The position numbers and the translations under genes were made by a program. The notes under the pieces were generated by a model that did no database searches, was not told the origin of the DNA, and saw nothing but the letters and a program-made list of their open reading frames with translations. 5,934 nucleotides of DNA from an uncultured Prevotella sp. (GTDB lineage: Bacteria > Bacteroidota > Bacteroidia > Bacteroidales > Bacteroidaceae). The first letter of the stretch is position 1. Each line of letters opens with the position of its first letter. The DNA is taken from NCBI GenBank assembly GCA_900318855.1, contig ONMG01000280.1:1-5934 (forward strand), in the 5' to 3' direction. Of the stretch, positions 1-4,917 are shown one piece after another.

Positions 1-323
1 CCGAGACGGCTTACCTCCGTGCGCACGGCACCTACTGCGGTGAGTTGCAGCAGCTGGTCGGCGAAGGTCGGCTGGCAGACTCCATGCAGTATGTTCCCTG
101 GTCGGGCGGACGCAAGTTCAGTATCTCCACCACTGTGTCGGAGAATGGTGACCGCCCCATTCCCCTTATGGAGTGCAGTGCCATGGCCAGCGACTATCTG
201 CGCGGACTCAATCCGGGCCGCGTCGCCGATTTCATTCAGCAAGCCAATGCTTCGGGGAGCTTCCCCGGGCTAAAGTTTGGCGACATAACAACACCTAACA
301 ACAATGCAGGAAACTGGGAATAA
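1..323 (+). CDS. Hypothetical protein, C-terminal part, possibly pseudopilin-like (5' end outside window)
   Basis: The frame is open from the window edge (first full codon at base 3) to TAA at 321-323, giving 106 residues of a protein whose start is missing. No enzyme motif is visible. The first visible residues, ETAYLRAHGTYCGELQQLV, follow a pattern common just after the N-terminal helix of pseudopilins (acidic residue, Ala, Tyr, then HGxY and a leucine-rich turn). The end is polar and Gly/Asn-rich (GDITTPNNNAGNWE), which suggests a folded extracytoplasmic domain. The stop codon lies inside the next gene (20-nt overlap), so the two are almost certainly co-transcribed and probably translationally coupled. 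The coding frame is well supported by this overlap and by ordinary composition. The pilin-like assignment is an inference from a short pattern and could be wrong, because the diagnostic N-terminal helix is not in the window. Confidence 0.7.
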   Translation, partial: ETAYLRAHGTYCGELQQLVGEGRLADSMQYVPWSGGRKFSISTTVSENGDRPIPLMECSAMASDYLRGLNPGRVADFIQQANASGSFPGLKFGDITTPNNNAGNWE

Positions 324-1122
324 CCAAAGCGTCAACATCCATCAGAGGCTGGTCGTTCGCGTCAGTCAGGGCACCTTGGCTTTTGCCGTGCCCGATCCTT
401 CGGCCAAAGGGCAGCTGCTCTTTGAGCCTTATGTTATGAAGAGCGGCATCTCGGTAGCCGCCAACCTCCGCGATGCCTTCACCTCTTCGGTGCTGCTTCA
501 GCGGGGATATCAGCGTGCGCTGGTGATGACCGACGCTAAGCCCATGATGCTGCCTGTTGACGAGTATGCTGATGACGATGTGGCTACGCTCTATGAGTAC
601 GCCTTCACCAAGAAGGAAAACGAGATGCTGGTTCACACGGTGCTGCCCGATCTCAACACGGTGGCTGTGTTTGCCTTAAATAAGGACTTGCACCAGGTGT
701 TCGCCGACCATTTCAGCGACCTGCGCGTGGAGCCGCTCATGCTTCCTGTCTGGACCTACCTTCATCGGCGCAGCTTCTCGGGTGCAGGGCGAAAGCTCTA
801 TGCCTACTTTCATGAAAATGTGCTTGAGGTGTTCTGCTTTCTCCAGAACCGCTTTCGCTTCTATAACCGCTTCGAGGTGGGCAATCCCCACGACGCTGTG
901 TTCTTCCTGCTCTATGTGTGGAAGCAGCTGTCGTTCCAGGTTCGGCACGACGCGCTCTGTCTCTCGGGCAACATCCCCGACGAGGACGAGCTCATGCGGC
1001 TCTTGCAACGCTATCTGCCGAATGTGCAGCGTATCCATGCGAGTGCGGAGTTTCTGAGGGCTCCTGTCACCCAGGTCAAGGGCATCACCTTCGACCTCAT
1101 TACCCGATTTGTAAAAAGCTGA
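304..1122 (+). CDS. DUF3822 family protein (PilM/actin-like fold suspected)
   Basis: The product has 272 residues, a usual length for DUF3822, a Bacteroidetes family of unknown function. ATG 304 is the only Met before residue 45, so the start is well fixed; it overlaps the upstream gene by 20 nt. Two similar beta-rich halves can be seen: residues 14-30 (RLVVRVSQGTLAFAVPD) and residues 164-190 (KLYAYFHENVLEVF, then RFRFYNRFEV). A helix with DAVFFLLYVWKQL (197-209) leads to a strand and turn LCLSGNIPDEDEL (218-230). This order resembles the duplicated RNase H-like fold of PilM and GspL. I recall a structural-genomics model of a Bacteroides homologue described as actin-like, but have not verified it. 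The Gly-rich nucleotide-binding loops of true actin-like ATPases are degenerate, so ATP binding is doubtful. No signal peptide or membrane segment is visible, so it is probably cytoplasmic. Family assignment is good; function unknown. Confidence 0.85.
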   Translation: MQETGNNQSVNIHQRLVVRVSQGTLAFAVPDPSAKGQLLFEPYVMKSGISVAANLRDAFTSSVLLQRGYQRALVMTDAKPMMLPVDEYADDDVATLYEYAFTKKENEMLVHTVLPDLNTVAVFALNKDLHQVFADHFSDLRVEPLMLPVWTYLHRRSFSGAGRKLYAYFHENVLEVFCFLQNRFRFYNRFEVGNPHDAVFFLLYVWKQLSFQVRHDALCLSGNIPDEDELMRLLQRYLPNVQRIHASAEFLRAPVTQVKGITFDLITRFVKS

Positions 1123-1128
1123 TTCTTT

Positions 1129-1692
1129 ATGCGCATCATTACTGGTATCTATAAGGGCAGGCACTTTGACATCCCGCATACGTTCAAGGCGAGGCCTACA
1201 ACAGACTTCGCGAAGGAAAACATCTTTAACGTGCTCAACGGCTACATCGACTTCGACGGCATCAAGGCCCTTGACCTTTTCTCGGGCACCGGCTCCATCT
1301 CGTTGGAGTTGCTGTCAAGGGGGTGTGGAAGTGTGGTCAGCGTAGAGGCCGACCGCGACCACGCGGCCTTCATCCGCCAGTGTGTCAGTAAGATTGGAGC
1401 TGACAACCATGTGCTGGTGCGGGGCGACGCTTTCAGGTTTATCAAAAAATGCCACGAGCGCTTCGACCTTGTCTTCGCCGACCCACCTTATGCATTGCCC
1501 GAACTGCCCGAGTTGCCGGGTCTGATTCTCTCCAGCGGACTGCTTAAGGATGGCGGACTGCTGGTGTTTGAGCATGGCCACAAGAACGATTTTGCCCAAG
1601 AGCCCAGCTTCGTAGAGCATCGTGCTTATGGCAGTGTGAACTTCTCGCTGTTCAGGTGCAAGACTTCAGCTGCCCAAATCGAGGACAGGTGA
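1129..1692 (+). CDS. rsmD: 16S rRNA (guanine(966)-N(2))-methyltransferase RsmD
   Basis: This SAM-dependent enzyme methylates N2 of G966 in helix 31 of 16S rRNA during 30S assembly in the cytoplasm. The product is 187 residues, normal for RsmD. It opens with the family signature MRIITGIYKGR (1-11), followed by RPTTDFAKENIFNVL (22-36). The SAM-binding motif I is LDLFSGTGSISLE (48-60), the ribose-binding acidic residue is Glu73 (VEAD), and the catalytic motif IV is DPPY (118-121). Late motif FEHG (147-150) matches the conserved E-H of the family. ATG 1129 starts 6 nt after the DUF3822 stop and gives the expected N-terminus, so both genes belong to one operon; no promoter of its own is visible. 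The C-terminal tail after residue 177 is polar and probably disordered. The assignment is secure. The stop overlaps a short downstream ORF as TGATG. Confidence 0.96.
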   Translation: MRIITGIYKGRHFDIPHTFKARPTTDFAKENIFNVLNGYIDFDGIKALDLFSGTGSISLELLSRGCGSVVSVEADRDHAAFIRQCVSKIGADNHVLVRGDAFRFIKKCHERFDLVFADPPYALPELPELPGLILSSGLLKDGGLLVFEHGHKNDFAQEPSFVEHRAYGSVNFSLFRCKTSAAQIEDR

Positions 1693-1771
1693 TGTCAACG
1701 GGTCTCGCTGATGAGTGCTGTTACCTGAAAGGCGAACGTATGAAGAATAGGAATGCAATGTTAGGATAGCC

Positions 1772-1797
1772 CGCAATTCACACATGCAGTAATTGCG
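1772..1797. terminator. Hairpin in the convergent rsmD-rsgA gap, possible bidirectional terminator
   Basis: The arms CGCAATT (1772-1778) and AATTGCG (1791-1797) are perfect complements around a 12-nt loop. The hairpin sits midway between two convergent genes, about 80 nt after rsmD and about 58 nt after rsgA, where a shared terminator is expected. There is no T-run on either side, so this is a weak intrinsic terminator at best. The rest of 1693-1854 holds no other strong signal. Confidence 0.35.
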
Positions 1798-1854
1798 AGG
1801 ATGTCTCAATTCTGATATTGGGGTTGAAGGATTGATGTGCTGCCTGCCCGCTTC

Positions 1855-2790
1855 TTAGAAGGCTTCTCTGTATTTTCCCTCTCCCTTGTCTTCAAGCATG
1901 GAAAGGTAGGAAGCATATCGGCTCTCGGCTATGTAGTGGTCTTCCACAGCCTTGCGCACAGCACAGCCCGGCTCGTGGGTATGGGTGCAGTTGCTGAAGC
2001 GGCATTGATTAGAGAAGTGGAAGATTTCCTTGAAATAGCTTGATATCTCCGATGGCTCCATATCAAAAGAGCCGAACCCCTTGATTCCCGGGGTGTCGAT
2101 GATGTAGCCACCTTGTGGCAGTGGCAGCATCTCACTGAAGGTCGTGGTATGCATACCTGTGTCGTGGGCATTGCTGATATCCGCTGTGCGCAGATGTACG
2201 CCGGGCAGGAGTGAATTGATAAGTGTCGACTTACCCACGCCGCTGTTGCCGCTCACCAGCGTCACTTTTCCGGCCAGCAGAGGCTCCAGCTCGCGTCGCG
2301 TGGCATCGGCATCGAGAGCTGATATTTGCAGGCAGGGATAGCCCACGGTGGTGTATAGATTCACCATCAGCTCCTGGTAATGCCTCTCCTCGGGGGTGAG
2401 CAGGTCGGTCTTGTTGAACAGCAACGCGGCCGGTATGCTATAGGCTTCGGCCGTAGCCAGGAAACGGTCGATGAACTGAGTGGCAGTCTCAGGATGAGCC
2501 ACGGTCACCATGAGGAAGGCCTGGTCGAGATTGGCTGCAAGGATGTGGCTCTGCTTCGAGAGATTCTGGCTTTTCCTCACGATGTAGTTCTTGCGGTCGT
2601 CGATGGCAGTAATCAGCGCCGTGCCTTCCGGATTAACGGTGATGTCGACATAATCGCCCACTGCCACCGGGTTGGTGCTCCGTATGCCTTTGAGACGGAA
2701 GTTACCTTTAACCTTCGATTCTATCTGTCTTCCGTCATCGGTCTTTACCGTGTACCAGCTTCCTGTGTTCTTGATTACCAATCCATGCAT
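1855..2790 (-). CDS. rsgA: Ribosome small subunit-dependent GTPase A (RsgA/YjeQ)
   Basis: RsgA is a circularly permuted GTPase that binds late 30S particles, tests the decoding centre and helps release assembly factors. The 311-residue product has the full architecture: an N-terminal OB-fold (about 1-65, with VAVGDYVDI at 42-50), then the permuted GTPase motifs in order G4 NKTD (126-129), G5 SAL (157-159), G1 GNSGVGKST (181-189), a G2-like TTT (215-217) and G3 DTPG (232-235). The C-terminal zinc site is C263-x4-C268-x-H270-x5-C276, the exact spacing of the family. No motif is missing, so the protein should be active. It lies 73 nt downstream of frr in the same direction, with no TAnnTTTG site in the gap, so it probably depends on transcription from frr or rsmA; a large hairpin occupies the gap. 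ATG 2790 gives the usual family N-terminus. Confidence 0.97.
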   Translation of the reverse strand: MHGLVIKNTGSWYTVKTDDGRQIESKVKGNFRLKGIRSTNPVAVGDYVDITVNPEGTALITAIDDRKNYIVRKSQNLSKQSHILAANLDQAFLMVTVAHPETATQFIDRFLATAEAYSIPAALLFNKTDLLTPEERHYQELMVNLYTTVGYPCLQISALDADATRRELEPLLAGKVTLVSGNSGVGKSTLINSLLPGVHLRTADISNAHDTGMHTTTFSEMLPLPQGGYIIDTPGIKGFGSFDMEPSEISSYFKEIFHFSNQCRFSNCTHTHEPGCAVRKAVEDHYIAESRYASYLSMLEDKGEGKYREAF

Positions 2791-2806
2791 AGCTATCAGT
2801 CAGGCG

Positions 2807-2852
2807 CGAATGGTGAAGGGGCCGGCGGTGGCCGTTTTGTCTTCACCATTCG
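2807..2852 (-). promoter_or_regulatory. Long hairpin in the frr-rsgA spacer (rsgA leader)
   Basis: Arms CGAATGGTGAAG (2807-2818) and CTTCACCATTCG (2841-2852) form a perfect 12-bp stem. The 22-nt loop is GC-rich and contains a further inverted repeat (GGCC at 2820-2823 and 2830-2833). In the minus-strand RNA the structure begins 11 nt after the frr stop and ends 16 nt before the rsgA start. No U-run follows, so it is not a standard terminator. It could be an attenuator, a processing site, or a structure that limits rsgA translation. Confidence 0.55.
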
Positions 2853-2863
2853 ACGTTGCCCAT

Positions 2864-3424
2864 TTATACGGTCATGATTTCCTTCTGCTTGGCTTCGAGC
2901 AGCTGATCTACTTGGCGGATATACTTGTCGTGAATCTTCTGGAGCTCTTCCTCGGCATCCTTCTCGCTGTCTTCCGACAGTCCGTCCTTGATAGCCTTTT
3001 TCAGCTTCTCCTTGGTCTCGGTGCGGGCATTGCGCACTTCCACCTTGGTCTTTTCGCCGAGCTTGTTGCACTGCTTCACGAGTTCACGTCGGCGCTCCTC
3101 AGTGGGCTGTGGCAGAGCCAGTCGAATTATCTCTCCGTTATTCTCCGGCGTGATACCCACATCGCTGTCCATAATACCTTTTTCTATTTCCTTAATGGTC
3201 TTTCGGTCCCAGGGGCGAATGGCTATGGTACGTGCGTCGGGCAGTGTCACCGTGGCCACTTGGTTGAGCGGCACCTTTGCTCCATAAGAGTTGACACGTA
3301 CGGAATCGAGTATGGCTATGTTGGCTCTTCCGGCGCGTATGCGGGCCAACGACTCTTCGAGGTACATGGTAGCCATCTGCATGCGTTCCTCGGCATTCTT
3401 TAAAGTTGATTTGACGTCGATCAT
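2864..3424 (-). CDS. frr: Ribosome recycling factor (RRF)
   Basis: RRF acts with EF-G to split the post-termination ribosome so that subunits can start a new round. The product is 186 residues, the standard size. Domain I, a three-helix bundle, is formed by residues 1-30 and about 104-186; domain II is the small beta domain in between (about 31-103). The signature RAGRANIAILD (30-40) is intact, as are VPLNQVATVTLPDARTI (51-67) and IRPWDR (69-74). Arg131, in VEVRNAR, corresponds to the conserved Arg132 of the E. coli protein. ATG 3424 gives the expected start MIDVKSTLKNAEERM. It lies 34 nt after the rsmA stop and has its own promoter-like site overlapping that stop, so it may be transcribed both alone and from rsmA. 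In many Bacteroidetes, as I recall, frr follows pyrH; pyrH is not the neighbour here. Confidence 0.97.
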   Translation of the reverse strand: MIDVKSTLKNAEERMQMATMYLEESLARIRAGRANIAILDSVRVNSYGAKVPLNQVATVTLPDARTIAIRPWDRKTIKEIEKGIMDSDVGITPENNGEIIRLALPQPTEERRRELVKQCNKLGEKTKVEVRNARTETKEKLKKAIKDGLSEDSEKDAEEELQKIHDKYIRQVDQLLEAKQKEIMTV

Positions 3425-3449
3425 AATATCGGGTATTTGTAGTGTTTGG

Positions 3450-3481
3450 CAAATTTACTTATTCTCCTTGAGAGGGACAAC
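3450..3481 (-). promoter_or_regulatory. Candidate Bacteroidetes-type promoter for frr
   Basis: On the minus strand TAAATTTG (3450-3457) is an exact match to the -7 consensus TAnnTTTG. GTTG (3478-3481) is a three-of-four match to the -33 TTTG, 20 nt upstream. Transcription would begin near 3443-3446, leaving a leader of about 20 nt before the frr ATG. The -33 part lies inside the end of rsmA. Confidence 0.55.
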
Positions 3482-4283
3482 CTTTTGCCCATATTTTTTT
3501 TACGCTGTTGGTCAGCGAGATGAAGTCGTCCACGCTCAGCTGCTCGGGCCTGAGGGTCATCATCTCCTGTTGAAAGAAGTCCTGTGGTGGCTGTGTGGCG
3601 GCTGTGAAGAGCTGGCGAAGACTCACGCGCAGCATCTTCCTGCGCTGGTTGAACACTGTCTTTACAATCCGTCGGAAGAGGGCTTCGTCGCAGCCAAGGT
3701 CGGTGCGCTCGTTGCGCGACATGCGGATGACAGCGCTCTTTACTTTGGGTGGTGGATTGAAGACGTTCTCGTCGACTGTGAAGAGATACTCCACGTTGTA
3801 CCAGGCCTGAATCATTACCGAGAGGATGCCGTAGGCTTTATTGCCGGGAGGCGAGGCCAGGCGCTGGGCCACCTCGCGCTGAATCATGCCGGTGCAGCAG
3901 GGGATGAGTTCTCGGTAGTCGAGCATCTTGAAGAATATTTGCGAGGAGATGTCGTAGGGATAGTTGCCTGTGAGCACGAAAGGACGCCCACCGAAGACCT
4001 TGGTTAGGTCCATGCGCAGGAAGTCGTCGCCCAGGATGTTGTCGCGCAACTTCGGAAAGTGCTCATTCAGATAGACCACACTCTCTCTGTCGATTTCCAC
4101 AGCTTTCAGCTCGCGTGGCTTCTGGGCGAGAAACTGGGTGAGCACCCCCATGCCCGGTCCTATCTCCAATATGGGCAGTCCGGGGCAGGCATCCACGGTG
4201 TCGGCTATGCGATGTGCTATACCGAGGTCGGTAAGGAAATGCTGTCCGAGATTCTTCTTTGGCTTTACAGTCTTCATATGCAT
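3459..4283 (-). CDS. rsmA: 16S rRNA (adenine(1518)-N(6)/adenine(1519)-N(6))-dimethyltransferase RsmA (KsgA)
   Basis: RsmA dimethylates A1518 and A1519 in the loop of helix 45 of 16S rRNA, a late 30S maturation step. The product is 274 residues, close to the family norm. The N-terminal signature KKNLGQHFLTD is at 9-19, the SAM-binding motif I EIGPGMGVLT at 40-49, the ribose-binding acidic residue is Glu63 (VEID), and GDDF is at 85-88. The catalytic motif is GNYPY (106-110), a variant of the NLPY motif that keeps Asn, Pro and Tyr. FNPPPKVKSAV (175-185) and NQRRKMLR (212-219) mark the C-terminal helical domain. The start may be ATG 4283 or ATG 4277 two codons later; the first gives MHMKTVKPKKN. 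A TACCTTTG promoter element lies 15 nt upstream. The stop overlaps the frr promoter region. Assignment is secure. Confidence 0.97.
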   Translation of the reverse strand: MHMKTVKPKKNLGQHFLTDLGIAHRIADTVDACPGLPILEIGPGMGVLTQFLAQKPRELKAVEIDRESVVYLNEHFPKLRDNILGDDFLRMDLTKVFGGRPFVLTGNYPYDISSQIFFKMLDYRELIPCCTGMIQREVAQRLASPPGNKAYGILSVMIQAWYNVEYLFTVDENVFNPPPKVKSAVIRMSRNERTDLGCDEALFRRIVKTVFNQRRKMLRVSLRQLFTAATQPPQDFFQQEMMTLRPEQLSVDDFISLTNSVKKIWAKGCPSQGE

Positions 4284-4298
4284 GATGTCTTGACGCTA

Positions 4299-4306
4299 CA
4301 AAGGTA
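4299..4306 (-). promoter_or_regulatory. Candidate -7 promoter element for rsmA
   Basis: Minus-strand TACCTTTG matches TAnnTTTG exactly and begins a short leader of roughly 10-16 nt before rsmA. The -33 region is poor: only a CTTT/TTTC sequence near 4324-4328, with a 17-18 nt spacer, and this lies at the foot of the terminator hairpin at 4326-4365. The surrounding CAAAGGTAAT (plus strand) is identical to the promoter at 4627-4634. Confidence 0.5.
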
Positions 4307-4325
4307 ATCATTATCTCTGAAACGA

Positions 4326-4365
4326 AAGTGGTGGCGAACCGAATTTCTTCGGTCCGCCACCACTT
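4326..4365 (-). terminator. Strong intrinsic terminator downstream of the small membrane-peptide gene
   Basis: An 11-bp perfect stem (AAGTGGTGGCG at 4326-4336 with its complement at 4355-4365), one A-C mismatch, then a further 6-bp stem (ACCGAA/TTCGGT) around a 4-nt loop. On the minus strand the stem is followed by TTTCGTTTC, a moderately T-rich tail; the plus strand has no T-run after it. It begins 51 nt after the stop of the 29-codon ORF and ends before the rsmA promoter, insulating the two units. Confidence 0.75.
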
Positions 4366-4416
4366 GTATGCAGTAATTAAAAATACTTTCCCTTTCAGAT
4401 AAAGGGGGAACAGGTG

Positions 4417-4506
4417 TTACTTGTTCTCCGTGATGATTTCGTTGGTCTTCACTACCGAGTAGACTACTGCTGCGGCAACAACCATTAACAACATTGATAC
4501 TACCAT
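4417..4506 (-). CDS. Small single-span membrane peptide, 29 residues, unknown function
   Basis: ATG 4504-4506 to TAA 4417-4419 encodes 29 residues. The first 18 are hydrophobic (MVVSMLLMVVAAAVVYSV), long enough for one membrane helix; the remainder, VKTNEIITENK, is polar and charged. The start is well fixed: an in-frame TAA lies seven codons upstream with no other start between, and an A/G-rich stretch (AAAGAAAGGAAAAG) directly precedes the ATG, as is common for Bacteroidetes translation starts. The ORF is framed by a consensus promoter at 4627-4658, a leader of about 115 nt, and a strong terminator at 4326-4365, all on the same strand, which makes real expression likely. I do not recognise the family. 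It could be a small regulatory membrane protein, a leader-controlled stress peptide, or a type I toxin-like peptide; nothing in the sequence decides among these. No cysteine, no signal-peptidase site. Confidence 0.6.
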   Translation of the reverse strand: MVVSMLLMVVAAAVVYSVVKTNEIITENK

Positions 4507-4622
4507 AACTTTTCCTTTCTTTAAATGTTAAACTTACGGTTGCTTCCTCAAGCCTTCCTGCCACCCTTGCGGGTAAGCAGTGAGCTTTTGGAGCTTGTTT
4601 CTATTCTTTCTCTCTAATTGAC
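4507..4622 (-). promoter_or_regulatory. Structured 5' leader of the small membrane-peptide gene
   Basis: From the predicted start near 4621 to the ATG the leader is about 115 nt, longer than the coding part. In the minus-strand RNA it can form a hairpin CTGC-TT-ACCC-GCAA-GGGT-G-GCAG (plus coordinates 4558-4580), whose GCAA loop is a GNRA tetraloop, and a small GCTT-GAGG-AAGC hairpin (4542-4553). The last 25 nt before the ATG are A-rich and open. No known riboswitch class is recognised. Confidence 0.4.
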
Positions 4623-4626
4623 ACTG

Positions 4627-4658
4627 CAAAGGTAATACCTTTCGGCTGTGTGCGCAAA
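4627..4658 (-). promoter_or_regulatory. Consensus Bacteroidetes-type promoter for the small membrane-peptide gene
   Basis: On the minus strand TTTG (4655-4658) and TACCTTTG (4627-4634) are both exact consensus matches, separated by 20 nt. This is the best promoter in the window. The -7 element is also half of a 15-bp palindrome, AAAGGTA-A-TACCTTT (4628-4642), which could serve as an operator covering the polymerase site. Confidence 0.75.
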
Positions 4659-4661
4659 CAA

Positions 4662-4750
4662 TTGACAGTCTTAGGCTCAAAATCCGCCTTTTTATTGACT
4701 GACGTCAAAGATTGACAGCTTTTCCCAAAGAGGCTTTTGACCTGGGTCAA
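4662..4750. promoter_or_regulatory. Cluster of TTGAC half-sites upstream of the promoter (operator-like)
   Basis: TTGAC occurs at 4662-4666, 4695-4699, 4712-4716 and 4737-4741, and its complement GTCAA at 4704-4708 and 4746-4750. A further TTGAC at 4618-4622 covers the predicted start point. Two pairs form inverted repeats: TTGAC-N4-GTCAA (4695-4708) and TTGACC-TG-GGTCAA (4737-4750). They lie just upstream of the -33 element of the promoter at 4627-4658, where an activator or repressor would bind. The regulator is unknown. Confidence 0.5.
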
Positions 4751-4794
4751 TCTTTGTCAGTCGGCTTGTCGCTCCATCCGTGGAAGTCCCTTTG

Positions 4795-4821
4795 TCCCTA
4801 TATATATAATAGGTATAGGGA
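4795..4821. repeat. AT-rich inverted repeat
   Basis: TCCCTATA (4795-4802) and TATAGGGA (4814-4821) are perfect complements around an 11-nt AT-rich centre. It lies between the operator-like cluster and the hairpin after the surface-protein gene. It could be a DNA-binding site, an easily melted region, or part of a composite terminator. Confidence 0.4.
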
Positions 4822-4830
4822 AGTTACAGC

Positions 4831-4867
4831 AGAAGGGAAGCAAGGCGCGGAGCCTTGTTTCCCTTCT
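4831..4867 (-). terminator. Probable terminator of the surface-protein gene
   Basis: Two 16-nt arms (4831-4846 and 4852-4867) pair around the 5-nt loop GCGGA, with one imperfect position (G opposite T on the plus strand). It begins 50 nt after the stop of the minus-strand gene at 4918. Neither side carries a clear T-run, so the direction and efficiency of termination are uncertain, but the stem is the longest in the window. Confidence 0.5.
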
Positions 4868-4917
4868 TATCTCAGGTTGTGCCCCCGGCAGCGTCACCGT
4901 CCCGAAGGCCTTACAGA

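Noticed and set aside
676..1179. Minus-strand ORF of 167 codons opposite the DUF3822 gene
   Set aside because: It is an antisense shadow; the plus-strand frame has the family pattern, operon packing and expected length.
2672..4007. Long plus-strand ORFs of 243 and 238 codons opposite frr and rsmA
   Set aside because: They are antisense shadows of genes with complete family motifs and have no recognisable domain of their own.
4507..4640. Antisense RNA promoter opposite the small-peptide leader, as expected for a type I toxin system
   Set aside because: The best plus-strand candidate, TACGGTTG near 4535, has one mismatch and only a poor -33 match, so it cannot be supported.
4701..4707. TGACGTCA as a eukaryotic CRE-type site
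   Set aside because: The context is bacterial; the sequence is explained by the TTGAC-N4-GTCAA inverted repeat.
4618..4717. TTGACA sequences as sigma70-type -35 boxes
   Set aside because: No TATAAT lies at 16-18 nt on the plus strand, and the window uses the Bacteroidetes TTTG/TAnnTTTG type; their clustering fits regulator sites better.
4618..4867. CRISPR array or tandem repeats
   Set aside because: The TTGAC copies are only 5-6 bp long and irregularly spaced (44, 33, 17 and 25 nt); there are no spacers.
4284..4917. Insertion sequence remnant or attachment site
   Set aside because: The inverted repeats here are hairpin-like, not paired at element ends, and no transposase or integrase fragment or target duplication is seen.
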